Shown piece by piece: positions 5,533 through 8,922 of a stretch of 8,922 bases of DNA; the stretch's first letter is position 1; each line of letters opens with the position of its first letter. A program made the translations under genes and the position numbers. The stretch is taken from assembly GCA_020723785.1 (NCBI GenBank), contig DYIH01000056.1:1-8922 (forward strand). The letters are read 5' to 3'. Source of the stretch: Thermaerobacter marianensis. GTDB taxonomy: Bacteria > Bacillota > Sulfobacillia > DYIH01. The notes beneath the pieces were generated by a model that did not search any database, was not told the DNA's origin, and saw only the letters and a list, made by a program, of their open reading frames with translations.

Positions 5533-5865
5533 TCAGCCCGCCAGGGCCTTCTGTTCCGAGTCGTAGATGGGGATCACCTTGAAGACACCGGAGAGTTCGA
5601 GCATGGCCCTGACGTTCTCGGGCGGAGCGACAAGGGCCATCCGCCCCTGGCGCTGAGCGATACGCCTGTACCTGCCAAGGATCGCCCCCAGCCCCGAGCT
5701 GTCGATGAAAGAAACCCCTGCCAGATTGAGCACGAGACGGTAGCTGCCGTGGCGTTCCAGGGCCTCCTCGGCCGCCCGGCGAAAGGTCTCGGCCGTGCCC
5801 AGATCCAGTTCCCCTTCCAGCCGCAGGATGACGTGGCCGGCCGAGAACACCTCCTGCACCAGCAT
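5533..5865 (-). CDS. spoIIAA: SpoIIAA, anti-anti-sigma factor (STAS domain)
   Basis: A 110-aa STAS-domain protein (B. subtilis: 117 aa). Unphosphorylated SpoIIAA binds SpoIIAB and frees SigF; SpoIIAB phosphorylates it and the SpoIIE phosphatase reverses this. The signature LNLAGVSFIDSSGLGAILGRY (46-66) contains the phosphorylation site, DSSG at 55-58, with Ser57 the residue equivalent to B. subtilis Ser58. The N-terminal strand pair (VILRLEGELDLGTAETF, 12-28) and the C-terminal FKVIPIYDSEQKAL are also typical. The frame stays open upstream to 5943, but the ATG at 5865 is the true start: AAGGAGG lies 8 nt before it, and the predicted SigH promoter lies inside the upstream extension. The protein ends a few residues earlier than the B. 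subtilis one. It is the first gene of the spoIIA operon. Confidence 0.95.
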   Translation of the reverse strand: MLVQEVFSAGHVILRLEGELDLGTAETFRRAAEEALERHGSYRLVLNLAGVSFIDSSGLGAILGRYRRIAQRQGRMALVAPPENVRAMLELSGVFKVIPIYDSEQKALAG

Positions 5866-5880
5866 GCGGCGAACCTCCTT

Positions 5881-5891
5881 CCGGTCACCGG
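5881..5891. repeat. Short palindrome in the spoIIA leader
   Basis: CCGGT-C-ACCGG is a perfect 5-bp inverted repeat around one central base. It lies between the predicted SigH -10 and the ribosome site of spoIIAA and directly abuts the AAGGAGG. With a one-base centre it suits a protein-binding dyad better than an RNA hairpin. It may be chance in GC-rich DNA. Confidence 0.3.
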
Positions 5892-5905
5892 ACCATTCGA
5901 AGACA

Positions 5906-5934
5906 GTATTCGCCGCGCTGTTGGGGTTTCCTGC
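5906..5934 (-). promoter_or_regulatory. SigH-type promoter of the spoIIA operon
   Basis: Reading the minus strand, GCAGGAAAC (5934-5926) matches the SigH -35 consensus RnAGGAwWW except at the last base. After an 11-nt spacer, GGCGAATAC (5914-5906) matches the -10 consensus RnnGAATww except at the last base. Spacing of 11-12 nt is what SigH uses, and spoIIA is a classical SigH and Spo0A target in B. subtilis. The predicted start near 5899 gives a leader of about 34 nt that includes the AAGGAGG of spoIIAA. A perfect Spo0A box (TGnCGAA) was not found nearby, although CGGCGAA overlaps the -10 with one mismatch. This promoter lies in the 117-nt gap between dacF and spoIIAA. Confidence 0.75.
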
Positions 5935-5982
5935 CAGGGGCAACGGCCATCTGAGGGAACGCGAAGGAAGGCACCGACCTCA

Positions 5983-7266
5983 TCAAAACGCGCGGGGTTG
6001 CCAGAACGCGCGCCAATACCAGGCAAAGAGCTGCCAGGGCGGCGCCTTGGGCACGTGCCGGGCGGCCAGCAACGGGACCTCGCGCACCAGCCGGCCACCC
6101 TGCCGGACCTGGATCTTTCCGAGCATCTGGCCCTTAACGACCGGCGCCACCACCGACTCCGGGAATTGGACGCTGCGGGTGGGCCTGGCGTCCTGGCCCC
6201 GGACCACCGTGATGGCCACGTCCTCAGCCGGCACGGCCTCCACCTCACGGGTCCGCCCCTCGAGGACGCGAACCTTGCCGACCGCCTCCGACGAGCGGGC
6301 CAGGTGCAGGGTGTCGAAGGCGGCAAAGCCCCAGTCCATCAGGTTGTAGACGTCTTCGTTGCGCTCCTTGGTGCTGGCGGCCCCGAGCACGACGGCGACG
6401 AGTCGCCGGTCGCCGCGCTTGGCCGTGGCCGCCAGGCAGTAGCCGGCCTCTCCGGTGAAGCCGGTCTTCAACCCGTCCATTCCCGGGTATTCCACCAGGC
6501 CGCGGTTGAAATTGGTCAGCCAGAAGCGCTTCCCGCCCTTGGTCAGCCAGTACTCCCAGGTGGCCGTGTATTTCAACAGCTCAGGGTGGCGGTTGACCAG
6601 GTGCCGCGACAGGAGGGCCAGGTCATAGGCGCTGGCGTAGTGGGGTCCCTTGCCCGGCAGTCCCGAAGGATTCGACCAATGGGTGTCCTTCATCCCCAGG
6701 CGCCGGGCCGTCTCGTTCATCATCTCGACGAACCGCTCCAGGCTGCCGCCCAGGTGTTCGGCGGCGGCCACGCTGCCGTCGTTGGCCGAGGCCACCGCGA
6801 TCCCCCATAGGATGTCCTCCAGCGGCACCGTCTCCCCCGCCTCCAGGAACATGGTCGTGCTCTCCGGGTCCTGGTCGAAGGCCCGTTCGCTGACCGCCAC
6901 CCGGTCTTTGAGGGAAGCGCGTCCCTGGGTCACGGCATCCATGATCATGTCCATGGTCATGATCTTGGTAACGCTCGCCGGAGCCCGGCGCTCATGAGGG
7001 TTCTTGGCGAAGAGGATCTGGCCGGAGGCGGCGTCGATGAGAACGGCGGACGGAGATCCGACCTCCGGCGCCCCCGGGGCCGTGACCGGCGCGGCCTGGG
7101 CCAGGACGGCGTACACGTCTTCCTCCGCCACGGCATCGACTGCGGGCTGTCCGGTTTCCCGCGCGGCGGGACGCGTCGTCGCCATCAGCAGCACCACCAC
7201 CAGCACCGCTCCGAGCGCAACCGCCAACCACCGCGGGAGCCGCTTGCCCCTGAGCCAGGCCGCCAT
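5983..7266 (-). CDS. dacF: DacF-type sporulation D-alanyl-D-alanine carboxypeptidase
   Basis: A 427-aa low-molecular-mass penicillin-binding protein (peptidase S11) that removes the terminal D-Ala from peptidoglycan pentapeptides, limiting cross-linking; DacF works on spore wall (germ cell wall/cortex) synthesis from the forespore side. The N-terminal hydrophobic segment (about 13-30) after basic residues is a signal or anchor for export. The three catalytic motifs are present: SVTK (98-101, Ser98 nucleophile and Lys101), SAN (160-162) and KTG (267-269). The HWSNPSGLP block (196-204) and the PBP5-type C-terminal domain (about 325-402, from KVRVLEG) follow, and the aromatic-rich end (WQLFAWYWRAFW) resembles a membrane-associating amphipathic helix. 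The ATG at 7266 is chosen over a start 20 codons earlier because GGAGAGGG lies 7 nt before it and the basic-hydrophobic signal begins there. Its position before spoIIAA matches B. subtilis dacF. No clear promoter was seen for it. Confidence 0.92.
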   Translation of the reverse strand: MAAWLRGKRLPRWLAVALGAVLVVVLLMATTRPAARETGQPAVDAVAEEDVYAVLAQAAPVTAPGAPEVGSPSAVLIDAASGQILFAKNPHERRAPASVTKIMTMDMIMDAVTQGRASLKDRVAVSERAFDQDPESTTMFLEAGETVPLEDILWGIAVASANDGSVAAAEHLGGSLERFVEMMNETARRLGMKDTHWSNPSGLPGKGPHYASAYDLALLSRHLVNRHPELLKYTATWEYWLTKGGKRFWLTNFNRGLVEYPGMDGLKTGFTGEAGYCLAATAKRGDRRLVAVVLGAASTKERNEDVYNLMDWGFAAFDTLHLARSSEAVGKVRVLEGRTREVEAVPAEDVAITVVRGQDARPTRSVQFPESVVAPVVKGQMLGKIQVRQGGRLVREVPLLAARHVPKAPPWQLFAWYWRAFWQPRAF

Positions 7267-7413
7267 GGGCTCACCCTCTCCGCAAGATCGCTCACGGAAT
7301 GGGTATTCAAGCGGGTACAGCGGCATGACGGGTTTAGGATCGCGGGGCGCACATCCACAGCCGGACCTTGCTCCGGAACCGTGCCGTGACGGCGCGGCGG
7401 GCGTGAGCCAAAT
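7267..7413 (-). other. Spacer between selA and dacF with inverted repeats
   Basis: This 147-nt gap holds two perfect short inverted repeats: GCCGT-G-ACGGC (7383-7393) and CCGGA/TCCGG with a 6-nt loop (7361-7376). A third hairpin, GGGCA/TGCCC, lies at the 3' end of selA (7422-7434). None is followed by a T-run, so no intrinsic terminator can be called. A TTGAATA stretch near 7310 could be part of a -35 but has no convincing -10 at the spacing used by SigA, SigF or SigG. Whether dacF has its own promoter or is read from selA stays open. Confidence 0.4.
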
Positions 7414-8850
7414 CTATCCCCGGGCAGAATGCCCTTGGGGGTCGAAGGCACGGACCACCGCCTCCGCCACCGCCTCATCCTCCCCCGGCAGCAGGGTGCG
7501 CGGGTCCAGAAGGAGGTGGTCGCCGGCGATGCGAGCCAGCACCGGCGGGTCGCCGAGGCGTAGAGCACCGGCCAACAGGTCCACCGACAGCCCTTGCGGT
7601 TCCACCGAGACCAGCGTCGTCGGCAGGTCCAGCCCGGGCAGGCTGCCCCCGCCCGATCGGGACGCGCCGGGTTGGCAGGTTACCCGGGCCCGGCCGCCCA
7701 ACCGCCGGCGCAGGACGGCGGCCAGGTGCTCCGCCCGCCGCGCCAGTTCCTCCGGCGGGGTCGCGAGCATGCGGAGCACCGGTACTTCCCGGAGGGCCAG
7801 GGCACCGTCCAGGTAGAGCTTGAGGGTGGCCTCGAGGGCGGCCAGGGTCAGCTTGTCGATCCGCAGGGCGCGCGCCAGGGGATGGCGGCGGCAGAGTTCG
7901 ACCAGGTCGCCGCGGCCGGCGATGATCCCCGCCTGGGGGCCGCCCAGCAGCTTATCCCCGCTGAAGGTAACCAGATCGGCGCCGGCGGCGACGGCCTCCC
8001 GGACGTTCGGTTCGTCGCCCAGGCCCGCGGCGAACCGGCCGGCCAGGACACCGCTCCCCAGGTCGTACATGACGGGCAGACCGAGTTCGCGTCCCATGGC
8101 AACCAGTTCGGTCAAGGGCACCTCTTCGGTGAAGCCGATTATGCGATAGTTGCTGGTGTGGACTTTGAGGAAGAGAGCGGTATCGGGGCCGACGGCGCGC
8201 CGGTAGTCGGCGGCGCGGGTCTTGTTGGTGGTCCCGACCTCCACCAGGCCGGCGCCGCTCTGGGCCATAACCTCGGGGATGCGGAACGAACCGCCGATCT
8301 CCACCAGCTCGCCGCGGGAGACGATCACCTGCCGGCCGGCGGCCAGGGCCGATAGGGCCAGCAGGACAGCGGCGGCGTTGTTGTTGACCACCATGGCCGC
8401 CTCGGCTCCGGTGAGCTTGCGGAGGAGATCGTCCACCAGGCTGTGGCGGGAACCGCGTTCCCCGGTGGCCAGATCCATCTCCAGGTTGCTGTACCGCCCG
8501 GCGACTTCCACCATGGCGCGGATGGCCGCCGCGCTCAGGGGAGCGCGCCCCAGGTTGGTGTGCAGGACGACGCCGGTGGCGTTGATCACAGGACGCAGGC
8601 GCGGGGCCAGCCGACGGGCCACCGCCTCCTCCAGCCGGCGGGCCAGCGCCTCCAGGCTCAGGTCGGGAAGAGGTCGGCCGTCGCGGGTGGCGGCGCCGTC
8701 AGCGGCAGCGGTGGCGCGGATTTCGTCACGGAGGCTGGCCAGCATCTCCTCCGCCGACTCCTTGACCACCGCGTGCCCCACCCGTTCCCGCAGGGCGGGG
8801 ATGCCCGGCGCCTCCAGCAGACGGTGCACCGCCGGTATTTGCCGGAGCAA
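7414..8850 (-). CDS. selA: SelA, L-seryl-tRNA(Sec) selenium transferase
   Basis: A 478-aa PLP-dependent enzyme that converts seryl-tRNA(Sec) to selenocysteyl-tRNA(Sec) using selenophosphate. The N-terminus (LLRQIPAVHRLLE) and the block RPVINATGVVLHTNLGRAPL (86-105) are characteristic of SelA. YSNLEMDLATGERGSRH (120-136), the Asn-rich VVNNNAAAVLL (154-164) and SRGELVEIGGSFRIPEVM follow. The PLP lysine lies in FSGDKLLGGPQAG (296-308, Lys300). The C-terminal small domain is complete. Length is close to other bacterial SelA (about 460-470 aa). The frame is open to 8889, but the TTG at 8850 is preferred because AAGGAG lies 7 nt before it and the family-like start LLRQ follows at once. selB, selD and the tRNA(Sec) gene are not in this window. 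The neighbour dacF is functionally unrelated. Confidence 0.95.
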   Translation of the reverse strand: MLRQIPAVHRLLEAPGIPALRERVGHAVVKESAEEMLASLRDEIRATAAADGAATRDGRPLPDLSLEALARRLEEAVARRLAPRLRPVINATGVVLHTNLGRAPLSAAAIRAMVEVAGRYSNLEMDLATGERGSRHSLVDDLLRKLTGAEAAMVVNNNAAAVLLALSALAAGRQVIVSRGELVEIGGSFRIPEVMAQSGAGLVEVGTTNKTRAADYRRAVGPDTALFLKVHTSNYRIIGFTEEVPLTELVAMGRELGLPVMYDLGSGVLAGRFAAGLGDEPNVREAVAAGADLVTFSGDKLLGGPQAGIIAGRGDLVELCRRHPLARALRIDKLTLAALEATLKLYLDGALALREVPVLRMLATPPEELARRAEHLAAVLRRRLGGRARVTCQPGASRSGGGSLPGLDLPTTLVSVEPQGLSVDLLAGALRLGDPPVLARIAGDHLLLDPRTLLPGEDEAVAEAVVRAFDPQGHSARG

Positions 8851-8922
8851 TGAGCAGCTCCTTCCCCCGGTTTCACGCGAGCCGTCCAAACCGCCATTCC
8901 CCCGTGCCCGATCGCCATTCGC
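8851..8922. other. Region upstream of selA, with a spaced 8-bp direct repeat
   Basis: The last 72 bases hold the AAGGAG ribosome site of selA and two copies of CGCCATTC (8892-8899 and 8913-8920) whose starts are 21 bp apart, about two DNA turns. No convincing sigma-A promoter was recognised, and the window ends too soon to tell whether another gene lies upstream. The repeat may be chance. Confidence 0.3.

Noticed and set aside
5866..5943. Upstream extension of spoIIAA
   Set aside because: It contains the predicted SigH promoter and ribosome site; the family begins at the ATG at 5865.
5749..6810. Plus-strand open frame (353 codons) opposite spoIIAA and dacF
   Set aside because: It is antisense to dacF and spoIIAA and runs through the SigH promoter and ribosome site; its translation resembles no family.
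7305..7312. TTGAATA as the -35 of a dacF promoter
   Set aside because: No acceptable -10 for SigA, SigF or SigG lies at the needed distance; the resulting start would also crowd the dacF ribosome site.
7361..7434. Possible intrinsic terminator of selA
   Set aside because: Several short GC dyads exist, but none is followed by a T-run on the transcribed strand, so a terminator is not supported.
7594..8355. Plus-strand open frame (253 codons) opposite selA, and a similar one at 7004-7816
   Set aside because: Both are shadows of clear genes (SelA and DacF), with Gly/Gln/Arg-rich sequence typical of antisense frames.
1..8922. tRNA, rRNA, CRISPR arrays, insertion sequences or riboswitches
   Set aside because: No cloverleaf-like segment, regularly spaced repeat array, transposase frame or known leader motif was recognised on either strand.

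Overview
This window comes from a high-GC, endospore-forming member of the Bacillota (Firmicutes). The base composition is strongly GC-rich by eye, starts are often GTG or TTG, Shine-Dalgarno sites are strong, and eight of the ten clear genes belong to sporulation, germination or spore cell-wall functions. A Moorella/Desulfotomaculum/Thermaerobacter-like lineage is plausible, but the genus cannot be settled from this sequence. All intact genes lie on the minus strand, so the biological order runs from high to low coordinates.

Layout in transcription order: selA (8850-7414, selenocysteine synthase); a structured spacer with no clear terminator; dacF (7266-5983, sporulation D,D-carboxypeptidase); a very good SigH-type promoter (5934-5906); spoIIAA (5865-5533), an unusual 103-nt spacer, spoIIAB (5429-4992) and sigF (4995-4243). 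These three encode the anti-anti-sigma factor, the anti-sigma kinase and the first forespore sigma factor. A SigF/SigG-type promoter candidate overlaps the sigF stop codon (4248-4219). It would drive a second cluster: a 59-aa single-span membrane protein of unknown function (4185-4006), a dodecin-like small protein (3913-3695), spoVAC (3676-3221), spoVAD (3210-2140), spoVAE (2140-1778) and spoVAF (1763-279). The last four form the dipicolinic-acid (Ca-DPA) channel and its GerA-family partner. The left edge (about 75-226, plus strand) holds the C-terminal remnant of a VapC-like PIN toxin, convergent with spoVAF.

The logic is a two-step forespore programme on one strand. SigH opens spoIIA in the predivisional cell. 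The SpoIIAA/SpoIIAB switch then releases SigF in the forespore. Forespore sigma (SigF, then SigG) can read the adjacent spoVA cluster, whose products load DPA into the spore and release it at germination. The least understood parts are the two small genes between sigF and spoVAC. One is an orphan membrane peptide. The other is a dodecin-fold protein in which both residues aligned with the classical flavin contacts are replaced. The promoters are motif matches by eye and all functions are inferred from sequence similarity recognised from memory; no searches were run.
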